A stretch of 64,000 nucleotides of DNA from Odontesthes bonariensis (taxonomy: Eukaryota > Chordata > Actinopteri > Atheriniformes > Atherinopsidae), in the NCBI RefSeq assembly GCF_027942865.1, contig NC_134515.1, positions 13,493,227 through 13,557,226 on the forward strand, given 5' to 3'. The first letter of the stretch is position 1; each line of letters starts with the position of its first letter. The position numbers and the translations under genes are program-made. The notes beneath the pieces were generated by a model. It did not search any database and was not told the origin of the DNA. It saw nothing but the letters and a program-made list of their open reading frames with translations. This document shows, one piece after another, positions 41,401 to 53,800 of this stretch.

Positions 41401-41640
41401 CGTTTATTCAGAACAACCCAAGCAGCTCAAACAGGCTTTCAAAGCCAAACTGCACGCAAGTGACAGAATAAACCCCTAAACCATTGATCACAATGTAAAA
41501 ACATCATTCAAATCCTGTCAGTCAGCACAGGTCTAAGCTTCACCTGACAACTGAAACAAAATTATTTGCTCATTTGGAGTTGGATTTAAAAGGAAGACGA
41601 GTAAAAATGTAGAAAAGTAGCCTACTGGCTGCGCGCAGCA
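38430..41640. other. Intergenic DNA downstream of impdh2
   Basis: No gene, RNA or named repeat recognised. All frames are short and of low complexity. NDUFAF3, which I would look for in this neighbourhood from the human order, was not recognised. One hairpin is listed separately. Confidence 0.4.
40877..40916. repeat. Short inverted repeat (hairpin)
   Basis: CCAAAATCACTTTTT at 40877-40891 is mirrored by AAAAAGTGATTTTGG at 40902-40916 with a ten-base spacer. It is a perfect 15-bp stem. Function unknown. Confidence 0.7.
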
Positions 41641-41689
41641 GGGAGGCAGCGGCCTAATGAAGGAAGGGAGGAGTTCTGTCTGCTCACGA

Positions 41690-41793
41690 GAAGTGAAAGT
41701 GAAATAAATCTGGAGTACTTAAAGAGGAAGTTTGGACTATCAGAGCTGTTGACAGACTGCAGAGGACGACGCGCCGCTCGCTCTGAGACGCTG
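41690..41793 (+). promoter_or_regulatory. Interferon-response-like promoter with a first-exon donor
   Basis: GAAAGTGAAA at 41695-41704 fits the GAAANNGAAA core bound by IRF factors. A TATA-like TACTTAAA follows at 41716-41723. About 30 bp later begins a GC-rich stretch (about 41747-41793) that ends in a good splice donor, CTG|GTGAGC (GT 41794-41795). The spacing copies that of fish interferon-stimulated genes, which often begin with a short untranslated first exon. I could not find matching coding exons downstream on this strand before the Myb/SANT-like gene, which runs the other way. It could be a non-coding RNA promoter or chance. Confidence 0.35.
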
Positions 41794-41799
41794 GTGAGC

Positions 41800-44700
41800 T
41801 CCAGAATGTTTCTTTTTTTCAACCTTTGTCAAACATTTAAACAGTTCGAGCCTCTGTGGCAGCGGCTTGTGTGTTTTCACTCTGCTCTCATTCAGCTTTC
41901 TGTGTTTTCCGAGTGTCAGTTGTTGAGCTACTTATTTTTACTGTTCCCCTTATTCAGCCTAAGCTCGAACAACTTTGCTCTCGAATGGCTTCATTTTCCT
42001 CACTTAAATGAGTTTGCTTGGTCCAGAACGCTTCCAACTGCTTCAAAACTCAAACATATTTCAGGTTTTCTTTTGTGTTGAAGCATAGATGAAAAACTGA
42101 AAGTATGTTGGAGCGGCTGTTGTCTCATCTCCATTTAGGTCGTCCCGTTTTTTTTCAGGCTCCGGCTTGTTAAAGGTTTAAGGCAGCTTCAGATTTTAGA
42201 TTTATACAACATATTTTTGAGATGGAAATCTCTTCCTTGAGGTTTGGTCTCAGCCACCTCCTTCGTTTTATCACCTTCAGCTCTTCCTCGTCAGCCTGAC
42301 CTCTCATACCTCAACTTGTTTGCTTTCTTTTTCCGTCTGTCTCATTAAAAGATAACGCCCAACAGGTTTTACAAGAAAGAGCTTCATTATCAACGCAGGG
42401 CTATTCATAAGTGTGTTACTGGAAGTGATGGGCCAATCTCAAAAAATGTAACGAACAAAAAAAAGTCATCAAACTTTAGGACTGGGGTCTTTAACCCACC
42501 TGAGAATGGGAAACCACATCAGATACATGAATGGCTTTGTGCTGCTGCTTCTCCTCCTGCAGATCGTAGACTGGAAAGAGAAGTCACTCCATCGGTATTT
42601 CGGGAATCTAATCTTGTTCCTAAATCTGTTTGCTCAGAAATAAAAGTCAGACATGGGCAAGTTTAAATCTCAAGAGCTAACCAAAATAAAGGGGATGATT
42701 TCAAAAGCTCTATTCTTTGGAATGCTGGCTTCATTTTCAAATATATGCTGAAACCTGACTGATATCAGCTTTTCTGTGGTTGGTGTTTGTTTTCTGGAAC
42801 ATTTAGTCACCATTCTGATCATTTTGCTACCCGTTTGTCCTTTAAGCCTCTGTAATAATGCATTTCTAGGATTTTTCTGAACAAAAATCAAATTCTGCAT
42901 ATATTTCCCAGCCTCCAAAAAGTGCTAAACATGTTGTCAATCTGATAATCAGCTTGCTCGGATCCGAGAAAAGTACTGCGCCGAGTTGATTTTGAAACAA
43001 GAAGTCAGACTTTACAGTCAAATATACTTTAATGAGCCAAAGTGACTCTTCAGTGGTCATGTGAAAGTAAGTCAGGTCTGCGCTGTAAAGCCAGAGAAGC
43101 ATCAGCTTGTTGCTGTGCCATTACTGCCACAGCATTATTCAGCTGGGATCACTTCTCACTTTCAAATCAGTTTTCACAGAAACAACAAAACAAGGTGAAA
43201 AAGGAAAACAATCCAAACTCCACTGCTCGGTGTTATCAAAAAAGTTGAAATATGCCAACCATCACAATTAACGATTATTTTCTACATTTCAAAAGAAGCT
43301 GCCACCAACTTAAGTGTCCTTTTCTGTCAGACTCAGATTTAATTGGAGAACAATGTTTAAAAATGATCCCTTTCCTTGTTTATTTAACAGTTAATTTATT
43401 TTATTTTCTCGTCTCTCTTTGCAGCGCTGACCAAAAGTCCAGCCCTGAAGCTGCTTTCTTTTTTTTTTTGTGGGTGGGATTGTAACGGAACCCATAATGC
43501 AGCTGTGATTCTGAGCCCCAGCTGGTTATGGGGTCCGTTTCCATCCCACAATGCACAGCACATCCTGAGCTGACGAGGCGGCGGGGCGTCCTCCTTCCCA
43601 CCGGCTGCAGGTTACTTCTGCATCTCTGAGGTCAAAGTCTGTTCAGGGAATAATTTGTGTTTTATTGTTTTTTTAAAGCATGGAATAATGTATCTACAAT
43701 AGAAAGACACATCCCAGTTGGCTAAAAGCCTGTTTAGCCTTTACAATGCTACACCATTTATAAAAGCTGCTCAACACTGGTCCGTTTGAGGTTCAGCTGC
43801 CAGTAAAGAAAGTGAAACCAACCAGTGAGGCATCCCATTACTGATAAGAGGTTATTGGGCTGTTGTAAACCATGTGATGACTATGAGGTGCTTTTCCTCA
43901 ATGACACGTTTTCTCCCGGATTGCTGGCACATTAAATGCAACCGGGAATTTCGTGTCAGCCAAGAAGGACACCTGCGACGACGCTCAAAGAGCCAGAAGA
44001 GCACCGTTTTGGATTCTCCGTCAAATTTCTAATCAACCTTTGTTTTTGTTTTTTTAAAGTCTGCCAGTTCAGATATTTTCATATCTCACATTGCTGATGA
44101 ACTGTGCTGCAAATAAACTTCCATTCACAAACCACTAAAAGAGCTTCTTCTTGACTACAGTAACGGGGGTGCGTTTGTAGCTCACTGCTGAGCAGTGCTG
44201 GGTGAACTGTGGCACAAATGAGCAGATTAATGAGCATGAGCAGCTGTAAATGTCATCAAGTACTGATGGAACATTCAAGATCTCATCCAACGTATCCCAA
44301 ATGAGAATAAAGGCTAAGTGGATGGTTTCCTTTCCCCATGAGGACGAAAGCCTCTTCCCTCCTTTAAACTGCAGGCTAGTTTTTCACCCCCAAATCCTCC
44401 TACAGAAGAACATAGATTTTGAGCGGAAACGAGTTTTTCTGAAATTTCTGCTGATTGGCAGAGTTTTGATCACTGAGAGGAGCCGTGTCCCGACAAATTA
44501 AATCCTTTTTGAGGCACGATCAGCGACCGAACATCTACATTTCATATTTCAACCGATGCAAAGGAAAAAGCATCCATCCCAGTGTGAAAAGCTGTCAGGA
44601 AGTAAGAAAAACTCAGATGCATTCTGCCAGTAAGACATTATTAAAATGAGGAACCTTTTGGTTCAGCCAACTTCCAAAGCCTCTCAGAGAATAAAAGTTC

Positions 44701-44940
44701 ACTTGGACAGACTTCCACTTCTTAACATTCTCATCAGAACAAAACTTTTATGAACAATTGGAAATAGAAAAGCATTTCATACATGTGATGTCTTCCTGCT
44801 TTTCAGGGACATGGTGCACTTGCTTGTAACTGCCGTTTGAAGGAATGAGCATCTACATTTCAGAGAAAATCCTCAGCAACTGGATACGAGAGCCCTAACT
44901 TTTTATTGATCAAAAGGATGAAAAAAAAAAAAAAAAAAGC
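41800..44940. other. Intergenic DNA, no coding gene recognised
   Basis: Frames are short and without known motifs. One strong hairpin at 43471-43551 is listed separately. Poly(T)/poly(A) tracts are frequent, but no complete element is recognised. Confidence 0.4.
43471..43551. repeat. 80-nt imperfect hairpin
   Basis: The arm 43482-43505 pairs with 43519-43541 over about 23 positions with few mismatches, around a 13-base loop. Pairing continues outward as GGTGGGATT against CATCCCAC for about eight more. The size and shape resemble a microRNA precursor or a tiny foldback element. No mature microRNA is recognised. Confidence 0.55.
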
Positions 44941-44944
44941 TTCA

Positions 44945-46105
44945 CATTTTAGAGACAGAAGACATTTTATTTAAAAAAAATTGCAATAGTGAAAAAGAAA
45001 AAAAAACAACCTGAAATACAAATGTTCGACTGTATGTTTGTTGTCTGTCTCGTGTTTTGCACCTCAGAGCCGCGGTGCAACTTAGTGGCCACAAAAAAGT
45101 GTTCACGGAAAATATCAGAGGGGCCAAAGTTGGTCCATTCCATCTGGAAAAATCTGAATTTCATAATAGAGGAAGATGCAGCCGCTAACATCAGCATGTC
45201 CCGACCTTCAAAGCCATCATAGCTGTTTTGTGTGTATTAAGTTGGAAATCTTCTTTAAGATTTCTTTTGTGCAGTTCTTTTTCTGTCTAATAAATATCAG
45301 TGTGAACAGAATGTCACAACTTACGACTCAAAGATGCAACGCAGTGGCCTGCTGTAAACTGTAAACATCAACTGGGACAATAAGCAAATCGACTTGCTCA
45401 CTAAAACGCAGTCAAATTGGGTGAAATGTGATTCCCAGCACCGACTTCAGAGGTAAAGCGAACGCACCACAGGGAGGCGAAGTGACAAATCTATGACAAA
45501 CAGACGAGGATTAGAAGGGTGACTAATATAAATTGGAACACTGAATTGAGTGCAAAAGTTTTAAATTCATCATTTGGGGTTTAGTATAGTATAACACATG
45601 CAAAAAAAGTGTCTTTTTATATTTACATTTCTTGTCTAATGCTGTCGTAATGCAAAAAACTGCATTAAAATGTGCATTTAACCGCATCTTGCTAGACGTG
45701 GGGGAGCAGGGTCATAGCAGACTATCACGGCGCAGCATCGTCGTTTCCTAAAATAAGATTCATTGTTATTTTCCGTGACTTGTGTCCTCCCGACACCGCT
45801 GTCAATTTACAGCTGCTACGTGGTGAACTTAAGATAAAAACACAGTCACGTGATCAGAAACATCAGAACGGCTGTGGTGTGACCATGACCTGGTTTTCAA
45901 CCTGGATCCGTGTTAGCTACAACTGAGCAGACTTGAGGTTAAAGGCAAGTGTCAGTGAATGGATTTCCTTACACCGACATGTACAGTCAAATAAAACCAA
46001 TGTGGGATTAGGCACTAGTCAGCTGGTGGAGGAGATATTTAAAAATGTTCCACGCACAAAAAAAAAAAAAAGAAACCGTGTCATAGCCACGTTTGGAGGA
46101 GTCAT
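44945..46105 (-). other. Likely 3' untranslated region of the Myb/SANT-like gene
   Basis: On the minus strand an AATAAA lies at 44971-44966, about 1.1 kb after the stop codon. A-rich runs surround it. No other signal nearer the stop is obvious. The extent is inferred. Confidence 0.35.
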
Positions 46106-48063
46106 TCAGCGGCTGGAGGAGGCTGAAGGTGAAGGGAACCTGGACAGTATTCTATCCACCAGTTCAAGGTTCCTCTCATGGTTTTCTCGACTGATCCTTT
46201 CATTCATGGCCACGAGTTGACTCATTAGATTGTTCTGCATTTCCCTCTCGTGGTTCATTAACCTCTGGAGACGGGCGTCCTCTTGCGCCTGCATGACGGC
46301 GTCCATCTCTCTGAGCTGGGCAACTGTTGCCGACACCAGAGTGGAGACTTGCTCCATTACTGTCGTTTTCCTCTTCTTGGCCGGAACGGTGAACGCTAGA
46401 AACCAAAGACAAAGAACAGTCGCTCATCACCAGGACATGATTCAAACAGGACTTGCAGATTTGCTCCTCTTAACATCCAGTGCAAACAAATTCCAAGCAA
46501 GGATAATCTACAGGTTGTGTCTTTATCTAAAGGACAGAAGGAAAAAGTGCATCCACACAGCAAACACATCCCCTGGCTGTTTGTGGCCGGAGGGTTTTAA
46601 ACCTCAAGTATGACTCGCCCCATGTAAAAAGATTCAACTACTCAGGGAACAGCTCAGTATACTTTTGAAGAATCCTGTTAGTCAAGGCCTGTCACTACTT
46701 ACAAGAAACCTATTTTGAGCTTTGCCCGTATACAACAGTTTCTAATAATGTCATTAGTGCTTAATCCAAATAACCAGAGGGAAAAAAAAAAAAAAAAAAC
46801 TGTCAAGACGTAAGCTCCGTATAAACAAGGAGAGCAGAGCAGGTAAAGGTGCCAATAATCTGCTCTTCAAAGCCAACTCTTCACTTTTATTCCAACAAGA
46901 CAGAAAGCTGGAGAGAATAAGTGCAAACTGGCTTTGATTCAATGATTCACTACACAACTATAATTTAATCCAGTTAAAGTTAGTTTTCCTAGTTTTGTTG
47001 GTTTGTGCTCCATACAGCTGCGATAGCTTATGTTAAAGGATGTACTTTTAAAGTATAATATAATATTTGCTAAAAACGGGGCTTAAAATAAGCTAGATCA
47101 ACAAAAAGATACGTTACTGTGACAGGCCTTGTCTAGTCCATTTCTGCCATATAGGCTACTGAACACACTCAGCAGTTTTCCCAAAAAGTTCATTGGGCTT
47201 CTTACAGATTGTGTCAATAAGCTAAAGGTTCCCGTTTCTAAGCACAAAGACGTCAGTACAGTAAACAAGAAAAGCTGTAAATGCAAAGCTCTTGGTAGAA
47301 ACAGTTTAGAACGACTGCCTGATTGAAATCACTTTTACAAAGTTGGTAAAACACCTTGGTTGATCAGCTTCACTGTCCAGCTTGCTTCCAACTACTAAAC
47401 ACTTCTGTTTGAGGACAATGAATTTAAGTTTGCAGCTGCTCTCCAGTCCCAACACAAACTCCTCCACTAAACTAACCAACTGAACAAATAAGACACAAAT
47501 TCAGTTTACTTACTGGCATTGCTGGTATGCAGCTCTTCTGGTGGGCAGTACTGTTCCTCTTCATCCTCTGCCTCCACTGGGCCCAAATGCTTATTGAGCT
47601 CCCGGTCGTCCACTTCGTCCCAAAGGCTGACCACCACCTCCTGGTGCTGGTCGCTGCTGGCCGGGGCTGAAGGTGGAGGCGGAGGCGGCGACGGCGTCCG
47701 TGTCGGGGTATGGTCCGCCATAGAGGGTGCAAGCGGGGGCGTCGGGCTCCGCCGCCGTTCCGCCGGGTTTCCCAGATGCGAACTGGAGAAAGCTCGGCGG
47801 CACAGCTCGTAGAAGAGCCAGTCGACCCGCTGGTTGCCGCAGCGCGTCTTCTGTTGGTGATACTTCATGTACTGCTTTCGGAGCGCCTTCAGTTTGCTGA
47901 TCACCTGCATGCGAGACCTGTGCACCCCCCTCTCCGCGAGCAGCTTGGTCATCCTGCTGTAAACCACCGAGTCCTTTACCGTGCCCGTGATCTGGTTACG
48001 GATCATCTCCGACCCCCGGATAGTCAAAAGTTCTCTGATTTCGTTCTCCTGCCAGTTGTGCAT
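46106..48063 (-). CDS. Myb/SANT-like DNA-binding protein, Harbinger-derived type
   Basis: Two exons, 48063-47514 and 46395-46106, join through GCCA|GTAAGT and TTTCTAG|CG and give 279 aa. Residues about 3-95 form a Myb/SANT-like trihelix domain (NWQENEIRELLTIRG, GTVKDSVVYSRM, AERGVHRSRMQVISKLKALR, then VDWLFYELC). A Pro-rich linker (about 115-140) and an acidic stretch (EAEDEEEQY) follow. The second exon opens with a basic nuclear-signal candidate, PAKKRKT, and then a long helical, Glu/Arg/Asn-rich segment likely to form a coiled coil, ending SPSASSSR. The domain resembles the DNA-binding partner protein of PIF/Harbinger transposons. No DDE nuclease or inverted repeats were found beside it, and the frame is intact, so host use is plausible. 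Many fish proteins of this type are unnamed. Function is inferred: nuclear DNA binding. Confidence 0.82.
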
Positions 48064-48210
48064 CTCCTCTTTTGTGGCAAATTGTGCCGCTGAAGCGTAT
48101 CAACTTACTACAAACAAACACCTCCCTTGTATATTTGCGCGGCTCTTTACGTCACATTCCTGCGCCGGAAGATGCCCCCCCGCGCCCGTAGAATAAGCAC
48201 GTGCGCGACA
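48064..48210 (-). promoter_or_regulatory. CpG-rich promoter of the Myb/SANT-like gene
   Basis: The 140 bp upstream of the start codon are GC-rich. They hold a CRE-like TTACGTCA (48147-48154, as read on +), an ETS-type CCGGAAG (48165-48171) and an E-box CACGTG (48198-48203). Transposon open frames rarely have such a cluster, which fits a host-type promoter. Confidence 0.5.
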
Positions 48211-49370
48211 CTGGATTCATCCTTGTTTTGGTGACTTGTATATTTTAAGTGGAAGAAATGATTCACACCATATTTAATGAGAAGTATAAGTAGACTTTTC
48301 TTCTTTATACTTTAAATTGCGCGAAACGAGGTGAAAAATTTGATTTTATTTACAAGGGAACTTCCATTGTAAATACTGGATTTAAAGATAGAAACAAATG
48401 AGAACAAGGTATCCACACGTTTTTAAAATCGATTTTTTTTCTGAACCACTCAAAAAAGTCTCTCACATTGTGAAAAACAAATGATGAATTATTGTTACTA
48501 ATATTTTGTTGCAGGAAATTTGGCCAGAGACTGCCTCTTCATTTCTCCTTTCAGTATCTGGCAGCTCTATCCAAACGTCTTCAGTGGGATTTGAGTCAGT
48601 TTCTAAACAAGCTTTAATACAACAGTTCACATGTTCATTTTCAGTCATTACTTCATATAGTTGTCCTGCTGAAAGACCCGAGGCCCTTGACCTAAAACCT
48701 ACGGGATCGCACCAGTAATGTTTAATTTTTTAAACGATTTTAATCCAACTCAACCACAAAGAGCTCTACTCTGGTTACAGAACACTATTCCAGAAGGAGT
48801 GTCTTTTGAGTCTCATTCAATAGTTGTATATCCCCTCTTGGTCTTGGTTTATGGGGCCCTTCTTGGCTTAGAGTGTATAAAACCCACCACTCCAAATTCC
48901 ACCAAGTCGTCCTGAAGCTGTTCCGATATTTTACGTTTCCTTCTCAGCTCCCCACCCCCAAAGCATCTTCAGTTTCATGACTTAATATCATTAACTGTTG
49001 AAACATGGCTTTCAAGATCTTTGGTTACCGTCTGGTAGACTTTGGAAATGGTTTTTTGATAGCAGCACATCTGATGCTCTCAGATAGCTCTCATTTTTAA
49101 CTCTTGTGAAATACTTTGAACAATCAGCCTCTTTCTATGCAGTACCATTGTAATTCATTGCTTTAATTAGGACAACCGGAAAGTAGGCAACATAAAAGAG
49201 TCTTATCTGTTTTTTTTGTCTTATTTCAATCCATCAAATGGGTGGCAGTAATCGCATTTCCACGTTAATTCTACTCTTTTACTAGAGTCACTTTTATCAA
49301 AACCTTGAGACGTTGTTGTGGTTCAGCAACTTGCTGTGCCAGTAATTCTGACCGGGACTGTGGCTGACCG
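48211..49370. other. Intergenic DNA, possible decayed DNA transposon
   Basis: The part at about 48445-49080 (ACTCAAAAAAGTCTCTCACA, then TTGTCCTGCTGAAAGACC) reads like a decayed fish repeat, but I cannot name it or find its ends. No gene is supported. Confidence 0.3.
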
Positions 49371-49375
49371 GGACC

Positions 49376-49695
49376 GGGGCAGCTGTGGCTCAGTGGTTAG
49401 AGTCGGTCGTCCAATAACCGGAAGGTTATTGGTTGGCGGTTCGATTCCCACTCTCGCTTGGTGGAACTGATAGCTGGAGGGGTGTCAGTCCACCTCCTTG
49501 TTACGGCTGAGGTGCCCTTGAGCAAGGCACCGTACCCCCATGCTCCCCGGGCGCTTTCATGGCTGCCCACCGCTCCAGGCTGGCACCTGTCTCTGAGTGT
49601 GTGACCCTGTGTGTGTGCCAACCTGGATGGGTTAAAAGCGGAGGACCAATCTACCTTTGGGTATCAATAAAGTCACTTAACTTAACTTAACTTGA
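49376..49695 (+). mobile_element. tRNA-derived SINE
   Basis: The 5' part has an A box (TGGCTCAGTGGTTAGAG) and a B box (GGTTCGATTCCC) at tRNA spacing, the internal promoter of RNA polymerase III. A non-tRNA body follows, with GGTGCCCTTGAGCAAGGCAC and TGCTCCCCGGGCGC, and it ends CAATAAAGTCACTTAACTTA with a repeated CTTAA tail (about 49674-49692). SINEs of this make are common in teleosts and use a LINE's enzyme. No clear target duplication was found. Confidence 0.82.
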
Positions 49696-49696
49696 C

Positions 49697-50888
49697 TGTA
49701 GTCACTGCAACCAGGTCAATTACTTCTGTAGTTCAGAGCCAAATCGCAGATATGGTTTTATCATTAGCATCTTTCCACAGCTCATGTGTAAAACTGCAAC
49801 ACCAAAATAAAGGAGAGCATATATAAGCTTCTGTTAATTACTGAAAATAACCAAATTAAAATTTTTGCCACGCTTTAACTTTTGTAAAAAAAAAAAAAAA
49901 AAGAAACGAAAAATAAATAAACAAAAATCAGGTGTAATTAAACATCTTTCAGATGTCAGAGAGAACTCAGTCACAAAAGGCCAAAGAGACCATAACTGTC
50001 CACAAACAGCCCTTATTTTGGATTCATATTTTTAATGAAAAATTCTAAATTTTATCCATCTACAAATTTTGATAGGGTTCTTGACACCTTGGCGAAAGAG
50101 GCTGTGTTAAAAGAGGACACAGTGAATCATTCACTTGTATTCAAAATTTAAAAGAGACTCAAATCAAGGCAGTGTAATAGATCAGAACACAAATCAATAA
50201 CTTGTTTGATTCTGTAACTTACGATGACAATATATTAATTGTAAAGGTTAGTAGCAGGTCTGTCTATATGCAGTTACTTCAGCTCCTTAAGTAATTTTTA
50301 TTCTTGTATTTAATCTGTTTTTCTCATTTACTCGTACTGCAATGACAAGAGGATTAAGAAATCAGTTAAAAAAAAAATAAAAGGAAACCAACAAAAACAA
50401 AAATTCGCTGAGCTACATAAACTTTCTACATAACAATGTGCTGTCTCAAGTTAGTTAAGCTGTTACAGGAATAAATGTTACTAGTAAGTTTGTGTAAAGG
50501 CATCTGTGGACTAATATATCAGAGCATTATGTGGGACTTGTGTCACAATTATCTGCAGTGAGTAGAAGCAGCTCAATAAGGTGTCCAATTACTTTTGGAT
50601 ACCTTATTGTAGTTACCTCGCATCTCACTGGGTGGCGCAACACTAGTCCGACACAAAAATGTACCTCGGAAGAAACAATTGCTCGTATTTTATTAGTTCC
50701 GCAAAGAGTAAACAGCCAATGCAGTCCCCGTTTACAGCCAACATCAAGACACCGACCAGTGATCGCTACGGCTGGAATAACGCAAGGCCAGCGCAGCCTG
50801 CATCGGCCCAGCCAACGTCCCGGCGTTTTTTTTTACAGATGATATGAACACGGTGTGAATGTGCTCACCTGTTTGTGCTGTGGCGGTG
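49697..50888 (+). other. dalrd3: Flanking DNA, 5' region and leader of dalrd3
   Basis: Most is AT-rich and featureless. The last 250 bp become GC-richer toward the start codon. A short upstream frame begins with the ATG at about 50846 (MNTV, then stop). An in-frame upstream ATG at 50859 exists but has a weak context (T at -3). No TATA box is clear. Confidence 0.4.
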
Positions 50889-53800
50889 ATGGAGAACACC
50901 GAGCAGCTCTCGCCCCTCCGGATCACTCCTACCGTTCGAGCGCTCAGCTCCGCGCTGCGGGGGAAGCGTGAAAATGTCCACGGCTCGAGCCCTGGAAACG
51001 GCGACAGGGTCTTCCCCGACCCAGAGAAGCTCTGGTTCAAGGAGAGCAGCGCTAAAAACCTGCGGAACAGGGACTTCTTGTCGCCGACCACGATGCTTAA
51101 CACGCTGTTTGCGGACGGACAGGTTGGTGTGGGGCAATTTAAATGTCTCGATGCTTGTTTTATGATGTCTCATATTATCTAATTTCACATTAGCTCTTGT
51201 ATCACAGACAAGAGCTGCGGGATAACAACAACAAAGAAAAGTCATAACTGAATGTATTCATCTACTAAGTTAAACGGCGTGACAGACGTACCTCCACTAA
51301 CCGTTAATTAGCACGTAAAGTTCTAGGCCAAAACTCCACATTAATTCTTCCGCTAAGCGATGTAGTTCCTCGTCAGGTGTGTATGAATGCCAGGTTTAGT
51401 TAAGCGCAGTAATACTGCGACATTCTCCGAGGTGTTTCAAATTGTTTGGAACGTCAGCCAAAGTAGAACTGGAATTATTTACTTTGTACAGTTCAGCGGG
51501 TTCCTCCGGTTCGTCTGTAAAACACTGCTGAAAGTTGATTTGAATCGTCCATCGTTAATTAAAGCACACTCACAGAAACCAAATGTGAATACTTTTAAAT
51601 GTCACTGAAACGGACATAACGACTGAATTGATCAGAGGTCGCTGAATATACTCCATCACGATCGACCAGACACCAAAAGCCTGCAGCTGTAATTATTAAC
51701 CCATGTGTGGCAGACACAATGTGGGTCAGATGCAAATTGAACCCGATGTTTAAATGCCAGTAGGGCCTAAAATAATGTCTTCAAGAAGATTATCTGCAGT
51801 GTGGATGTTTATATATCCTTTGGGTGTGCTAATGTTTCTGTATTTATGTCGCATCAGGAGCATTCACAGAACACATCTAATGTGTTTATGCAGTAGATAT
51901 GCAATAATGTTTTTTATGCAGACACCAGTATCTGATATTTTTGCACTGAGATTGACTCTGACATGCATTTTTTTGCAAGACTAATGTCATATAAATTGGA
52001 AAGACGTTAAGTTTTTCAGTCAAACTACTGTTGCATTAAAAAAAAATATCTTGTATCAGAAAACTGCTCATACTTGCAAAATTCATATCAACTTTAGTTT
52101 AAGTCTTTCTTTCTTCACACATTGGCTGTGTTTTCAGTCGATGCCGCTGCATGAATCTGTAAATGTTGAATCCAACCAGGTTCCTCCTCCAGTGATGTCC
52201 AGAGTCCTTTCTCTTCGTGGCAGTGGGGTGCTCCCTGTGGCAGGTGGGGAGGTGATGGGCGAAGGGTTAAGGCTGCGGGTGGACCGGGCCGCAGCGTTCA
52301 GGGCCGTCCTGGCAGGTGCAACCACAGAGTACTTAAAGCCCTCATGTCAGAGGGAAGGTTGTGTGGTGCTCAACTGTCCTGCACTGCACCCTAAACCCAA
52401 CACACCCACTCCTGACACTCTGAGTCTGGGCCAGCTGAGGACTGTTCTGTTGACTGACCACATGGGGGCACTGCTGAGAAGACAGGGGTGAGTCTCTGGT
52501 TAAATTCCAGCAGAACAGCAGGTGCTTGTGAACAGGGCGTTGCATGAAAGGTTCAGACCTTTAATTTAATGTAGTAATTCAGTAAATGGTTTGATGGGGA
52601 GCCCTTTCCTTCCCTGATGTAGATTTGCAGTATTCTATTGCCCCACGCTTCCCGAAGACAGCGAGATGATCACCTTCCTACGAGCTCTTGGAATTGATTG
52701 GCCGACAGCAGCAGCTAACAGGACGATTGAGGAGCGGGAAGAGAAGATCCACAAGGCGCTTGAGAACTCACCATACAGAGAGAAGGGAACAGAGAGAGGC
52801 AGGAAGACCAGCGGAGGGGGAGGGAGGAAAGCGGAGGAGGTGGAGAACGAGGGAGCACTCCGGATCAACCTGAAACGAGTTTTCCAAGAGGAGGGGCTGC
52901 TGGGATACGACCCCAGCCTTGGCACATGCGCAGGTAAGGTCAAGCCGGCATGTTTAATGCTCTGTGTTTGTAAAAAACTTGAACTCTGTTCTACTGCAAC
53001 TTTGTCTAAGCAGGGATGCTATTTAGAACACAATCTCTTCAATTTTTACTTGGCAGTCTAAGACGTGGGCTTTGGCTTTGGCATCTTTTAATTATACATA
53101 AATTAAACTTACTAAATAAGACTGAATATCATATTTCTTTTCATTACATCTTCACATATTTCACTTCAATCATTCGGTCATGTTTGACAGATGGTAAAAT
53201 CGCTTGTTGAAGTTGCGCCAGAAAGACATATTTAAAAGTCCAGATGAACCAGGTTAAGGTTAGAACAGCCACCCACAAGCAATGCTCCAAGAAGTAAATC
53301 GAATGTACTGACAAGGCAACGGACAAAATGTCACTGATCAACACAACTGTCAATTTTATTTATAGAGCACTTTTAAAACAAAGTAAAAAGGAGTTGCAGC
53401 AAATAGCTGTACAACAAATGAAACCAAAATCAATAACATAACATCCAGTAAAAGCACAGTAAAACACAACGTACGCTCCACAGATTGGGAGCAGCCACTG
53501 CAAAGAGACGACCCCCTCTGCTTATGTAAAAGCGTCGGGATTGGTCAACATCAAACCATCGACAGCCAGTAATAAAATCTTACATAAAATCCTGTAATGA
53601 ACAGGAAGCCGCTGGTGAGAGGCCAACAGGGGTGTTAAATCATCACTTTCTTGTTCCTGTCAAAAGATGAGCAGCTGTATTTTATTCCAGATAAGAGACG
53701 ACTGCTCTAAAACCGTATACAAAGAACTGCAGTAATCTAGATGAACTGAAACAAAGGTGTGACTAACTGTTTCAAAACCTCTGGCACAGAGAACTACCCT

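Noticed and set aside
41749-42081. 110-codon open frame after the interferon-like promoter
   Set aside because: It crosses the predicted donor, lacks an early ATG and is a hydrophobic, Phe-rich translation of intron-like DNA.
47519-48093. Open frames of 97 and 127 codons opposite the Myb/SANT-like exon
   Set aside because: They mirror the coding exon; the minus strand has the domain, splice sites and promoter.
49376-49450. Possible functional tRNA gene
   Set aside because: A and B boxes are present, but the expected acceptor stem does not close and a SINE body with a CTTAA tail follows.
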